Source: Panulirus ornatus (lineage: Eukaryota; Arthropoda; Malacostraca; Decapoda; Palinuridae). From it: 64,000 nt of DNA. The stretch is from NCBI RefSeq assembly GCF_036320965.1, contig NC_092241.1, forward strand, positions 20,882,319-20,946,318. Reading direction: 5' to 3'. Position numbers and translations under genes: made by a program. Of this stretch, positions 1-22,045 are shown piece after piece. The number at the start of each line of letters is the position of its first letter. Position 1 is the first letter of the stretch. A model generated the notes under the pieces. The model had not been told where the DNA came from. It did no database searches and saw only the letters and a list, made by a program, of their open reading frames with translations.

Positions 1-2898
<2,898 letters not shown>

Positions 2899-3045
2899 CG
2901 TGCTGTCAGTGGATTGAATCAAGGCATGTGAAGCGTCCGGGGTAAACCATGGAAAGCTGTGTAGGTATGTATATTTGCGTGTGTGGACGTATGTATATAC
3001 ATGTGTATGGGGAGGGTTGGGCCATTTCTTTCGTCTGTTTCCTTG

Positions 3046-3073
3046 CGCTACCTCGCAAACGCGGGAGACAGCG
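3046..3073 (+). other. 3'-terminal stem-loop of the RTE element
   Basis: The 28 nt just before the poly(A) can fold: CGCT pairs with AGCG, CTC with GAG, and GC with GC around an AAAC loop. The same 28-nt element is at 9631-9658 in R6 and, with G-U substitutions, at 55896-55923 in the non-autonomous element N4. The likely role is recognition by the RT during target-primed reverse transcription. That role is inferred from other LINE/SINE pairs. Confidence 0.55.
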
Positions 3074-3082
3074 ACAAAGTAT

Positions 3083-3098
<16 letters not shown>

Positions 3099-3170
<72 letters not shown>
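3099..3170. repeat. (AT)n microsatellite
   Basis: AT tract directly after the poly(A) of R2. Confidence 0.97.
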
Positions 3171-3173
<3 letters not shown>

Positions 3174-3204
3174 TGTGTATATATATACACTAAGTTTGAA
3201 AGAA

Positions 3205-4330
3205 TGTGGTCACACTCAGTCTCTCAGTCTCTAGCTGTCATGCATAATGCACCGAAACAACAGGTCCCTTTCCACGTCCAGGCCCCAGAGAACTTTCCAT
3301 GGTTTACCCTAAACCTTTCACATGCCCTGGTTCAATCCACTGACAGCACGTCGACGAGGGTATACCACATCGTTCGAATTCACTCTATTCTTTGCACGCT
3401 TTTCACCCTCGTGCATGTTCAGGCCCCGATCACTCAAGATCTTTTTCACTCCATCTTTCCACATTGAGTTTGGTCTCACACTTTTCCTTGTTTCCTGCAA
3501 CTTTGACACATATATCTTCTTTGTTAATCTTTCCTTACTCATTCCCCCCATGTGACAAACCATTTCAAAACACACTCTTCTGCTCTCTCATCCACAATCT
3601 TTTTACAACCACACAACTCTCTTACCCTTGTATTATTTACTCGATCTAACCACATCGCACAACATATTGTCCTGAAACATCTCATTTCGAGCGCATCCAC
3701 CCTCCTCCACACAACTCTATCTACAGCCCACGCCTCAGAACCATATAAAATTGCTGGAACCACTATTGCTTCAAAGATACGCATTTTTGCTTTCCAAGAT
3801 AAAGTTCTCGACTTCCACACATTTTTTAATGCTCCCAGAACTTTCGCCCCATACCCACCCTCTGATTCACTTCCGCCTCCAAAGTTCCATCCGCTGCCAA
3901 ATCCACTCCCAGATATCTAAAACACTTCACTTCCTCCAGTTTTTCACAATTCATACTTACCTCCCACTTGACATATCCCTCGACCCTACTGTATCTAATA
4001 ACCTTTCTCTTATTTACATTTACTATCAGCCTTCTCCTTTCATACACTTTACCAAACACTGTCACTAGCTTCTACAGTTTCTCATCCGAATCACCCACCA
4101 GCGCTGTATCATCAGCGAAAACAAATGACTCACTTTCCTTGCTCTTTCATCCATAACAGACTGCAAACTTACCCCTCTCGCCAAAACTCTTTCATTCACC
4201 TCCCTAACAACCCCATCCACAAACAAATTAAACAACCATGGAGACATCACGCACTTCTGCCGCAAACCACCAACCATTAAGAACCAATCACTTTCCTCCC
4301 TTCCTTCATGTACATATTCCAGACATCCTA
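3205..4330 (-). mobile_element. R3: old RTE copy, long 3' UTR subfamily, 5'-truncated
   Basis: Reading from 4330 leftwards, the copy covers late RT (GREESDWF region, FADD region near 4110) and the C-terminal domain, broken into frames 3826-4065, 3539-3820 and 3318-3575. The inner half of the long-type 3' UTR follows, to about 3205. The outer end of the UTR is missing. Substitutions are much denser than in R2 or R4, so this is an older insertion. It meets R4 head to head at 4330. Confidence 0.85.
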
Positions 4331-6132
4331 TATAGTGGCATATATAGGGTGTTTTGGTCGAGGTGGTGTGCAAATTGAGAGGGTTAGGCAAAATGATTTG
4401 GTAAACAGAGAAGAGGTAGTAAAAGCTATGCGGAAGATGAAAGCCGGCAAGGCAGCAGGTTTGCATGATATTGCAGTGGAATTTATTAAAAAAGGGGGTG
4501 ACTGTATTATTGACTGGTTGGTAAGGTTATTTAATGTATGTATGACTCATGGTGTGGTGCCTGAGGATTGGCGGAATGCATGCATAGTGCCATTGTACAA
4601 AGGCAAAGGGGATAAGAGTGAGTGCTCAAATTACAGAGGTATAAGTTTGTTGAGTATTCCTGGTAAATTATATGGGAGGGTATTGACTGAGAGGGTGAAG
4701 GCATGTACAGAGCATCAGATTGGGGAAGAGCAGTGTGGTTTAAGAAGTTTTAGAGGATGTGTGGATCAGGTGTTTGCTTTGAAGAATGTATGTGAGAAAT
4801 ACTTAGAAAAGCAAATGGATTTGTATGTAGCATTTATGGATCTGGAGAAGGCATATGATAGAGTTGATAGAGATGCTCTGTGGAAGGTATTAAGAATATA
4901 TGGTGTGGGAGGCAAGTTGTTAGAAGCAGTGAAAAGTTTTTATCGAGGATGTAAGGCATGTGTACGTGTGGGAAGAGAGTAAAGTGATTGGTTCTCAGTG
5001 AATGTAGGTTTGCGGCAGGGGTGTGTGATGTCTCCATGGTTGTTTAATTTGTTTATGGATGGGGTTGTTAGCGAGGTGAATGCAAGAGTTTTGGAAAGAG
5101 GGGCAAGTATGAAGTCTGTTGGGGATGAGAGAGCTTGGGAAGTGAGTCAGTTGTTGTTCGCTGATGATAGAGCGCTGGTGGCTGATTCATGTCAGAAACT
5201 GCAGAAGCTGGTGAATGAGTTTGGTAAAGTGTCTGAAAGAAGAAAGGTAAGAGTAAATGTGAATAAGAGCAAGGTAATTAGGTACAGTAGGGTTGAGGGT
5301 CAAGTCAATTGGGAGGTAAGTTTGAATGGAGAAAAACTGGAGGAAGTAAAGTGTTTTAGATATCTGGGAGTGGATCTGGCAGCGGATGGAACCATGGAAG
5401 CGGAAGTGGATCATAGGGTGGGGGAGGGGGCTAAAATCCTGGGAGCCATGAAGAATGTGTGGAAGTCGAGAACATTATCTCGGAAAGCAAAAATGGGTAT
5501 GTTTGAAGGAATAGTGGTTCCAACAATGTTGTATGGTTGCGAGGCGTGTGCTATGGATAGAGTTGTGCGCAGGAGGATGGATGTGCTGGAAATGAGATGT
5601 TTGAGGACAATATGTGGTGTGAGGTGGTTTGATCGAGTAAGTAATGTAAGGGTAAGAGAGATGTGTGGAAAGAAAAAGAGCGTGGTTGAGAGAGCAGAAG
5701 AGGGTGTTTTGAAATGGTTTGGGCACATGGAGAGAATGAGTGAGGAAAGATTGAACAAGAGGATATATGTGTCGGAGGTGGAGGGAACGAGGAGAAGTGG
5801 GAGACCATATTGGAGGTGGAAAGATGGAGTGAAAAAGATTTTGTGTGATCGGGGCCTGAACATGCAGGAGGGTGATAGGAGGGCAAGGAATAGAGTGAAT
5901 TGGATCGATGTGGTATACCGGGGTTGACGTGCTGTCAGTGGATTGAATCAGGGCATGTGAAGCGTCTGGGGTAAACCATGGAAAGCTGTGTAGGTATGTT
6001 TTTTTTGCGTGTGTGGACGTATGTATATGCATGTTGTATGGGGGTGGGTTGGGCCATTTCTTTCGTCTGTTTCCTTGCGCTACCTCGCAAACGCGGGAGA
6101 CAGCGACAAAGCAAAAAAAAAAAAAAAAAAAA
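4331..6132 (+). mobile_element. R4: RTE copy, RT to 3' end, one nonsense codon
   Basis: The copy starts at [11 protein letters not shown], upstream of the RT core, and runs to a short 3' UTR and a 20-bp poly(A) (6113-6132). The frame from 4308 to 4982 ends at a TAA where other copies have GAA (Glu), just before the SDWF block. The frame then continues 4998-5927 with FADD and the complete C-terminal domain. Restoring that one codon would give an open RT frame, so the copy is young. Confidence 0.9.
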
Positions 6133-6146
6133 TATACAGATACACA

Positions 6147-9686
<3,540 letters not shown>

Positions 9687-9689
9687 CAA

Positions 9690-12680
<2,991 letters not shown>

Positions 12681-12769
<89 letters not shown>
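12681..12769. repeat. (GA)n microsatellite
   Basis: GA tract joined directly to the preceding AT tract, forming a compound microsatellite. Confidence 0.97.
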
Positions 12770-12771
<2 letters not shown>

Positions 12772-13140
12772 AACAGGCCTCACCTTCACTTCATATTATG
12801 GTCTATTGATATGTATTACATGAATTTACCTTTGGAGAGAATTTCTCATTGTGATATAATTTTTAGAGCGTGTTCAAATTAAAACGACTTAATGTTCTGG
12901 TCTTTATAGATTGAACCCTTATTACTGCCTTCGTTTGAAACATATTACTAATATGGAAATGACCCAATCACAGGAGAAAATTATCCTCTTGTTTACAAAG
13001 TCACGAACCATCCTATTAAGGTAATTAGCAGGTGATGGGAGTGGATGGTGATGGTTGAGTACGATATGTGAGAAGCTTTCATGGAGGTAGAGACTGAGTG
13101 ATCTGTGGTCAGACCAACACAGATGAGGCACGCCTGGGGA
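12770..13140. other. Sequence without recognised features
   Basis: No long ORF, RNA gene or repeat was recognised. It marks the left edge of the island free of RTE copies. Confidence 0.5.
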
Positions 13141-13149
13141 ACAGGTTCA

Positions 13150-13440
13150 TGTCCCTCTGGGTTACTGTCTGAGTGAAACAGTGTTAGGTCTGAAGGGTCA
13201 GAGGTCAGGGGGTAACACAGTATTAGGTCATTAGGATGAGAGGTTAAGAGATGTGATGTAGTGTTAGATCATTCGGGTCAAAGGTCAGGAGGTGTTACAC
13301 AGTATTAGGTCAGGAGGGTCAGAGTTCAAGAGGAGTGATGTAGTTAGGTCAGGAGGAGTGACACAGTGTTAGGTCAGGAGGTCGAAGGTGAGGGAGAGTG
13401 ATACATTTTTAGGTCAGGAGGATCAGGAGTTTGACCTTGG
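13150..13440. repeat. Degenerate tandem repeat, unit about 40 bp
   Basis: Repeated blocks of the form TTAGGTCAGGAGGGTCAGAG followed by GTGACACAG-like sequence, with variable spacing around 40 bp. The array grades into the 18-bp array to its right. Confidence 0.6.
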
Positions 13441-14437
13441 AATAGGGTTTGATCCTAGAGGAGGGCATGATCCAGGAGGATAGTATGATCTAGGAGGAGG
13501 TCATGATCCAGGAGGAGCGTATGATCAAAGATGAGGGCATGACCCAAGAGTAGGTTATTATCAAGGAGGAAGGCATGATCCAGGAGTAGGGGATGATCTA
13601 GAAGAAACGCATGATCCTGGAGGTAGGTATGATCGAGGATGAGAGCATGATTCAGGAGGGGGCACGATCAAGAAGGGCATTATCCAGGAGAAAGGCACGA
13701 TCCAGGAGGAGGGAATGATCTAAGTGGAAGGCATGATCCAAGGGGAGATGGTCCAGGAGGAGGGTATGATCCAAATGGAAGGCATGATCTAGGAGGAGGG
13801 CATGATCCAGGACGAGGATACGTATGATCCAGGAGGAGGGCACGATGGAAGAGGAGAGCATGGCCCAGAACAAAGTTTTGATCTAGGAGAAGGGCATGAT
13901 CCTCGAGGAAGGTATGATCGAGGACGGGGGCATGATCCAGGATGAGGGCATAATCTAAATAGAGGGTATGATCCAAGAAGAAGTCAGTGTCCAGAAGGAG
14001 GGCATGATCAAGAAGAAGGGCATGATCCAGGATGAGGATATGATCCAGGAGAAGGGTATGATCTAGGTCGAGGGCAAGATCCAGGAGGGTATGATCCAAG
14101 TAGAAGATATGATCCACAGAGGTGGGTATGATCCAAGAGGAAGGTATGATCTAGGAGTAAGGCGTGATCCAGAAGGAGGGCACGATCCAGGAGGAGACCA
14201 TAATCCAGGAGGAGGGCATGATCCACGAAAAGGGTATGATCGAGGACGAGGGTATGTTCCAGGAGGATATGATTCAAGTGGAAGATATGGTCTAGGAGGA
14301 GGATATAATCTAGGAGTAAGGCATGATCCTGAAGGAGAGCACTATCCAGGAGGAGGGCATAATCTAGGAAGAGGGCATGATCCAAGAGGAGGATATGACC
14401 CAGGACGAGGGTATGATCCAAGAAGAGGGCATGATGA
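13441..14437. repeat. 18-bp minisatellite, about 55 units
   Basis: The unit is close to ATGATCCAGGAGGAGGGC. The ATGATC block recurs every 18 bp, with point changes and occasional indels. Because 18 is divisible by three, frames stay open in both directions: plus strand 14091-14441 reads Gly/Asp/His-rich hexapeptides of the HDPGGG type, and minus strand 13680-14117 and 14008-14421 read LLLDHA-type hexapeptides. I treat these as repeat by-products rather than genes, since no codon bias or flanking gene structure supports coding. Confidence 0.9.
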
Positions 14438-14439
14438 AT

Positions 14440-17400
14440 GAATCATGGTCTGGTCGTACCACAATTCTCTATCTAAGAAGCTAATGACTGCTTCCAACCA
14501 TTACTAATGACTCCATGTTTCCCCCCAGCCTTTGGAGAATGTTGATTATATTTCATTGATGACATACATCTTTGTTCAGTGATGATAATCTTCTCCACGT
14601 TGCTCGAGCAATTATTACACTTTAGTCTGGTTCATGATTACTATTAGTTGGTAGCCTATCAGGCGATCATTTCAGGGTCTTTTGATACACTGGGGTGTCA
14701 GGTTCAGACCACATTAAGAAGATACTGTGATGCTGGCCTCACTTAGCCATCGGGATTGAATCTTGGTCTCATATGTTGAAACAGGACTCTGCTAACCCTG
14801 TCTTATGGTACAGGTCACACAAGAATCTTATAGCGTCGTGTTTTGATATTTTCATCACAGTAATCAGGAGAATTTTGTTAGAAAAGATGCTTTACAATCT
14901 TCACACGTCTACTGTACTTAATTCAGGGGAATCCTATTTTTCTGAAAGATAAATATCAATAGTTTTTTCTTCCTCTTTAGTTTTGTTCTTCGCACTTCAG
15001 CCATTTATCTCACTCATATATTTCCAGGCCTCATCCTTTCCCACTCAGCTCCTTCATTTGATCTGTTGACGATACCAAGAAGAGTCAGGGCTCAAATAGT
15101 ACATAGAGATGTTTGATAATGTGTTTATGTGTAAGTTCATCTCAGGAATGATGACACAGGCATCGTGAGAGATGCACGTGCACTTGCGTGTTTACTTCAT
15201 GACGGTGGAAAACTTAAAGGGACTAGAGGATCAGTGATGCTTCGGTAATGTAGTCTTGAATTTACTTTAATGTTGAAAATAGATTGCCAGTTTCCTTGAC
15301 CATGTCTCTGGCTGTTTATATGCTGTAACTCACAAGCCGACAAGGGGATAAAACAATGAACAAATCGAGACATAAAGAGATAGTTTGATTAAACTTATGT
15401 TCAGAATTAATGAACAGTTTGATAATATGAAAAGATTGAGCATTTTTTTATGTTTGAAATATGTAGCGCAAAGTGTGGCCTGATTATTATATCTCTTTAT
15501 AACACAGATTAAGATACACCAGGCTAATTAAGAGCTGATGAATACTTCCTTCCTTGGGCAGTTAGAGCAGTTCTTAAGTACGTTCTAAGCTAAAGGCTTT
15601 GATAACTGGTTTTGCTATTTTCACCTAAATGTTTAGTCTGTATCACGAAAAATACTATTTAGATTAGTGCTGATTATCTCATTTCTCTAAGGGAAGGAAA
15701 ATTTCTGATGGTCTGTTCTTACTATGTTCAACGTCAACTGCATAAAATGGGTGCATATATTAATTGATCTATGCATACACATTTTATTATGCTTCTGTTA
15801 GCTTGCTCTGTTGGTTTGTTCTTGGATTCCAACATGGCCATTATTCATATGTTTAATCTGATATACGAGCGGTTGTTAGCAGACTTCGCCTTCACGATGT
15901 TACAACGCGAATGGATTCACCTTTATCGAGGCTGCATCACTGGGGTACACTTTGGCTCGTCGAAGAACTTCTCACTCGAAAGGAATCCATCATTTTCCTT
16001 CCTCTGGAAGTAACGCAGCCTTGTTCTGCAGGAACTTCTGGAGAGGAGGTCCTGGCTAACGCTAGAACCCTTTCTTGGTACGAGATCTTGGCGTAATCAT
16101 GAATAGATGAAATATACAAGCGTGGATATCTAGTGTTTTAAAAACCATCGGCAGGGATGAGGTTTACCTTATAACTATAGAAAGGTGTTTTGCTTGTGAC
16201 TAGTAGCAGATGTCTACACATATCAGTTTGTTTGAACTTATCAAATATTACTTAACTGCTCTTTTGATTCAAAGCAAAATTGAAAATATGTTTACCCTTT
16301 CTAGGGGTAATGTGCAGGTTGCTGTAGACTGAGCAGTGGGGTAATGTTATCTCCACCTGGACAATGGTTGGTTGTGGCTAATTTGTTCTGTTCTTTGAAT
16401 GCCGTCAATTACACATGATTTTGATAAATCTGTATTAATCTGTATCAATGGTTATAAATGTTTCTTCACTTTTTTCTCCATCACTGAGAGACAAATTTGA
16501 TATATTTTTGGACTAATTTTCTCAGTTTTGTGAAAGATAAACCCACTGTGAATTGCTGTAGGCCACTAGAGACTGATCCAGCACTGTGACACCTGAACTA
16601 TCTCTTCAACAATGGCTTCAACCAGTGTTGGAAAATATGACCCTTGAAAATATGAATACGAGTTGAAAATGAAATGTTAGGAGATCATGTATGAATATTT
16701 CGCTCTGAGAGCAAAGTAGTTTGGGTTCTGTATTAATAGAGATTATAAGTAACTTAAAGGTGGATAGATAAATCTCTACATATTCAGGTGCAGGTTAACA
16801 TGCTTGCATGAACGTTCGCACTTATGTTTTATTTCTCCGACCACTATTATATGAGATACAGACATATAAGAGCGACACACATGGTGTAATGGCTGAAGAC
16901 GCTTACGTATACAATAGCACAAGGAGATCTAAGTAGCAACCTTGAAAACCTCAACTGGCAAAGTTTCCTCTACTGTTTAACAATGTATACGTGATTTGTG
17001 ATTCAAATAATCTTACCTGATATTCTAAAAATGCCTACTGCTTCTGATCCTTACCATATAAAGGTTGCCGTTTCAAACAATCTGACCTAAATTCAAATAA
17101 ATCAGAGAAGCAAATTTTTTTGGAAGAATTTTCACTCCCAATGAATTCCTTGATATTCAGCAGATGTACTTAAGAGAAAGCCATCCTTCTTATGTGTGTA
17201 ACACCTGCCAGAGGAACTTACTAAAAGCAGGATATCGGGTCTACCATCTCCTTTCCTTACGACACCATATTCCGCTAATGTATATGTCAGTAGACATTCG
17301 TCTCTCATTGGTAATCATGATTTACACCAACGTAAATATTCAACCGTAGCCCCTTGTAGTAGCCCCTTGAACCTTGCAGCCTGTCTCCATGCCCATATCA

Positions 17401-17640
17401 GCTCCCCCTTCCATATTAAATCTTCCTTGCTATAACCTCTACAGTTATGCACCAGCCATAACTGTATTGTCCACGCTACGTCATTTTCCACTCTGTGCAC
17501 CATGAAAGACACTATACTGTACCTCTCCTTCACTTCACATTCCCATAGTATAGCATACTAAATCAAATTTATACCTAATTATATGTTCCTCGCAACAAGA
17601 GCGGCAGACGTAGAAAACACTATGTTTTCTACTATATATG
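14440..17640. other. 3.2 kb without recognised genes
   Basis: The longest frames are about 60-80 aa with no recognisable motif. I saw no RTE fragments, tRNA-like boxes or clear tandem repeats. Base composition is moderately AT-rich. It could be intronic or intergenic host DNA. Confidence 0.5.
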
Positions 17641-18250
17641 ATCTTTTATTACATTCTTCACTCACTACAATCCAAACAACACTCTCCTCCAGCACACACT
17701 CTCCCAATACATGTTCCAGAACCACAGCTCTACATCAGTGCACATTTCTTTATTATATTCATCCCCTCGACATTCTCAGAAACATGACACCACATGGTTC
17801 CATCCACTACACTCCTCTCCTGCTAGATCCTATTCTTCCACACCCTTTCACTAAAACACTCTTCAACTTCAGCCATAAACCATCTCCATCACGTCTTTCT
17901 CCATCACGTCACTCCAACACCGCACAACTTTATTCCTTTTGCATCCTTCTCTCTCGCATCTCTTGTCAATTATACCCTCCTCACTGCAAAATCCCCACAC
18001 TACACCCTCTCCCACGACCTCCTAATCTATGATGACTCTCCCGTAAACCCAGTTCTACTCTTCCCCTAACTCTCTCCTCCATGATACCCTCTGCTACAAA
18101 CCCTCTCCCACTACACTCTTTTTTACAACACTCACCTCCAGTACACCCTCCTCCAGTCCAACCAGTCCCAGGACGCTGTCATTAAGTACACTCTCCCCAG
18201 TGCTTCCCTTCATCACACCCTCCTCCTGGTGCCCCGTCTGATGCCACCAA
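17641..18250. repeat. Pyrimidine-rich degenerate tandem region
   Basis: Strand-asymmetric C/T-rich sequence with recurring blocks such as CTACACTCTCC and ACACCCTCCTCC at irregular spacing. It carries a chance frame (17583-18032) with low-complexity Ser/Thr/Pro/His content. It is probably a decayed minisatellite. Confidence 0.5.
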
Positions 18251-18429
18251 ATTAAGTTTCCAGACATTAAGAGTCAGCGAATGTCCAACAAGTTAATTGA
18301 ATTACTTTGGAGCGAGAGAACATTACACGTGCAGCCCCTCGATGGCCTTCTCTCCCTTCCACTATCGTAATTCTACCCACACAAGAAAATTCCCGTGGAA
18401 AAAGAAAGTTGGAAGCTTTACTGTGTGTG

Positions 18430-18960
18430 ATGACATGTTATGATGATCCCGCCAGCCCACACAGCGGGAGTCTCTGTACCTGGAACGGTGCCTTTTATAG
18501 CTGGCAAGGGTCTTTGTGTAGGCGCCGGGCTGCCTCGCGTAGGTGCCTTGAGGTTCTGTGTATGTAGTACTGTGCCTGTTATAGATGGCATGGGCTTTAT
18601 TTTGGTCGAGGGATTCTCTCTGTAGGTGTCGTTGGCTTTATACAGTTGCATTGGAGACTTTTGTTGGTGCCATGTGCCTTTATGCAGGTGGTGACTTGAT
18701 TTTGGATCCCTTTATAGATACCGTCTGTGGTACTATTGGTCCTTGTGTAAGTGTCAGGAGTTTCCGGAGATCCCAGTGTGGCTTAACTTCACGCACAATA
18801 TCTTGTGTTGGATGGGTTCCACCGTGCTTTGGTGTCACTGGATCTGCCATGAGTGACATAGTGCTGTATGTTTGCTGCAGAGTTATCTTGTGGTGCCACT
18901 GCTCTTTTGTAGATACTGTTGAATATCATGAGTGATATAGAGCTTCACACTGGTGCCGTG
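18430..18960. repeat. Degenerate G/T-rich tandem region
   Basis: Recurring blocks of the form GTAGGTGCC and GTGCCTTTATG alternate with GGCTTTAT at roughly 25-35 bp spacing. Overlapping short frames in all phases fit a decayed minisatellite, not a gene. Confidence 0.45.
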
Positions 18961-19700
18961 GAGCAAGGAAATGAAACACTACCAGTAGGATGGAAGCAAG
19001 GTCAGCTCTCATCCACAAAAGGTTACTCTGTTCTATACTTATGCAATCACGTTACGTTTTTCTCCGGTAATGAAATTCAGAGAAAGAATTACAGACAAAT
19101 TAAGAATCATATATTATCGTGCTCTGTAATGTTCTCTTCTTCTTAGGCTGAACTATGATCGGACTCTACTCAGAGTACCATTTACAGGCGTCGACTTAAG
19201 GCCTGGAGGTGTTTCTTCAAACCACTAGCTCAACTATAGTTGTATGTGAAGCCTTTCAAACACTCGCCTGCCATTAATGTCATGATGAAGTGATGTAGTG
19301 TCCCTTGCTTTAGATGATGGTTCACTGGAGAAACACTCTATAGGCTGTAGCTGGGTTATTGCAGTTTTGCGGAGATTCATACTCATAAGCTGTGTGCTGT
19401 CATGCTCTGCTCTCTCAGTCTGCCTACATTTCTATAGACTGAGGTTCCTCATCACATCCGTTTGTGTCTGCATGAGTAATGAGCTTGGTGTTCCATAGTG
19501 ACGTGAAGTGCGTACAACACAGATATATTGTACATGGAACCATTTTTCTAGAGAATGTGTGTATCCAACTGGTTCATAAGAACGTCTTTTTCACAGCCAT
19601 GATGTCTGTGAGCTCTGCTTGTTGAGAGTCCTGATACAGACTCCTTCAGAATGCAGCTGTCACTCTCGAGGTCAGTGCTAGAAAGTGGTGCTGATGCAGC
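18961..19700. other. Sequence without recognised features
   Basis: Only short frames and no motif or repeat that I can name. Confidence 0.45.
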
Positions 19701-20080
19701 CGCCGGTGTCGGTGTTGCCACAATGCCAACATATCATACCCCGATTTACTATTCTATGTCAAAAGTCCCTGAGCCCTGCGTTCCTGGAAACGCGTCCTTA
19801 GCTGAGTATCCCAACATCCCTGATAGAACGGCCCTGGTTCAATAACCCGTGTTCCAGCATTCCTCTCCCAGTATTCTCAATGCATCGTCCCTTGTAGGGT
19901 AACCCTGATCCATCGTCCCTGGTGGGGTAACCCTAAGCCATCGTTGCTGGCTCATCAGTCTTAATCTAGCATATCTCTCCTAGTACATCTGGTCTAGAGT
20001 CTTTGCCCGAGTCAAGTACCTTTCTCGGGCATCCTCGAACCACCATCGTTGATTCAACGTCCCTGTTCCTACGTCAGACT
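19701..20080. repeat. Degenerate minisatellite, unit about 28 bp
   Basis: Two clear adjacent units near 19880-19935 share CATCGTCCCT, then GTAGGGTAACCCT or GTGGGGTAACCCT, with 28-bp spacing. Weaker copies lie on both sides. Confidence 0.5.
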
Positions 20081-20915
20081 GTAATATTCTGCAACTGTGG
20101 CTACCAAAGAGAAAAGAAAGATATCAACTGTGGCTCAAGGAATGTACCATTATTGCTACGTGTTTGGTTGTGACATTCGTTACAGTGAAGCAAAATTCCA
20201 GAAAGAACGTGTACCACATCCTTCGGTAACATAGCCTAGGTTTGGGAACTAATGCACTGACTGTCGTTTTTTGAACACCAAAAGACTGTAAAGGAAGTTT
20301 CTCAATACATCATTTGCACAAGATTGCTTTACCGTTGGTGATTACTAGAGGCATTGAAATCACACCTTGAGTTTACAGAGAAAAAAGAAAGTGGCCTTGA
20401 ATTCAATTTCTAAGAACGTGATCTAAGTACCGCACACATATAAACGGGAAATAACAAAAGATATCCAGAGTATACCATTGGCTGGAGGCTTGTGAAATAC
20501 ATCTGCTCATCTGTTATGATTCCCACATGTCATCAACCCACTATTCAAACTCATGAAAATATATGATTTTTCTCAGTTCCCTGGGGCTGGGGCACATTCA
20601 TGTTTCATTATCTTTTCTTTGTTTTTAGATGAATCACCTTTCAGATCTGTTTTCAGGCTTTATTTGTTCACACAATCTTGTGATAGTCTCAGCTCTGTCA
20701 ATCTGTCATCCTGTGACACTACTGTGGGCAGGGATTCATCTTAAGTCTTCCTGTTTTTCTTTCATTTTCGTTTATGATTTTTTTCGGATTTCTTACCGTC
20801 AAGTTCGTACCATCACTTTCATCTGTCTACGTATTAATAGATGTGTTTTTACAATTTGAGTTCAGATATTTCTTTATATTTTTCTGTCGTTTGATTCTTT
20901 CTCCTTCAAATTTTC
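20081..20915. other. Sequence without recognised features
   Basis: AT-rich with short frames only; nothing recognised. Confidence 0.45.
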
Positions 20916-21240
20916 ATGTTCCTTAAGGTACTCGACATCTCTGTTTCTTAAGGTACTCGACATCTTTGTTCCTTAAGTTACTCGACATCTCCTTTCCTTA
21001 AGGTACTCGACATCTCTTTTCCTTAAGGTACTCGACATCTTTGTTCCTTAAGTTACTCGACATCTCCTTTCCTTATGGTACTCGACATCTCTTTTCCTTA
21101 AGGTACTCGACATATCTGGGCCTTAAGGTACTCGACATCTCTGGTTCTTGAGGTACTTGACGTCTCTAGTCCTTAAGGTATTCGACATCTCTGGTCCTTA
21201 CGATACCGAACGTCTTTTGTCCTAACGATAATCGACGTCT
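20916..21240. repeat. 25-bp minisatellite, about 13 units, with a 75-bp higher-order pattern
   Basis: The unit is close to CCTTAAGGTACTCGACATCT followed by a variable five-base linker. Between about 20965 and 21085 the variants recur every three units (AAGTTACTC type, then CTCCTTT linker, then CTCTTTT linker), giving a 75-bp higher-order period. Units decay toward the right end. Confidence 0.85.
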
Positions 21241-22045
21241 TTGGTCTTACAGGGACTTGACATATCTATTCCTTCACGGACATACAAAATCTCCCGCAGT
21301 GCCCGGGAGACATACAATCAGCTGAGGTCTCCTGTCTCCCAGCTAAGGGACGCGAATCTCCCGCATTGTGATCACTTAGCCCTGACAAAAAGAGCGTCCT
21401 CGCATCGGGCGCTGTCGACTTCATACAATGCTATTAATGATATTGATCAATGTACATGATTGCATTGATAGCGCTTTTATTGACTCATTATCTAAGAGTG
21501 AGTGAAATTCAGCTTTAAGTTCAATACATATTCTGTAACACGAATGTGTTATCAGCTTTAAACATAATGTTTACAGAATACATAGTACAATGCATGAACT
21601 ACGTCAAATCTTGAACGCAGAAACACACAAGGCAGTCACAAGACAATGCATGGGTTATGTTCCTTCTTGGACACAAGATCACACAGGGGCAATATCAGCA
21701 CAATATGTGGGGTCTCTTAGTCCTTGGACGAAGAAACACATCAAATCTTACAAATTATCACTATGCACTAGCTGACGATGTACAGTGGTTTGTTATGAAT
21801 CTTATGATCATCAAAGATAGAACATTGACAGTTTCTCTGTACGTAAGTGTATACAATTTCAAGGACGAATGGCCGTAAATTTCGCTATGAATCGGCAGTA
21901 TCCCACAAAACAAAAGTCCTCTATACAAGTACAGCTCATAACTCAAACACGATCTGGCGAGACTAGTACATTCCTCAGACGCACAGGTCTTACATGCTGC
22001 TATTGGGGAAGATTTACATTATCAATCGATGTCAACTTATCTTCC
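21241..22045. other. Sequence without recognised features
   Basis: Short frames only. No family recognised. Confidence 0.45.

Noticed and set aside
4331..6132. Twin-priming origin for the R3/R4 and R10/R11 head-to-head pairs
   Set aside because: Both partners contain overlapping RT and C-terminal sequence and separate 3' ends, so they are two insertions, unlike R22.
14091..14441. Possible glycine-rich repeat protein
   Set aside because: It lies wholly in the 18-bp minisatellite, shows no start context or flanking exon, and the opposite strand is equally open.
17583..18032. 149-aa frame in pyrimidine-rich DNA
   Set aside because: Composition is biased by C/T repeats and no domain or signal is recognisable.
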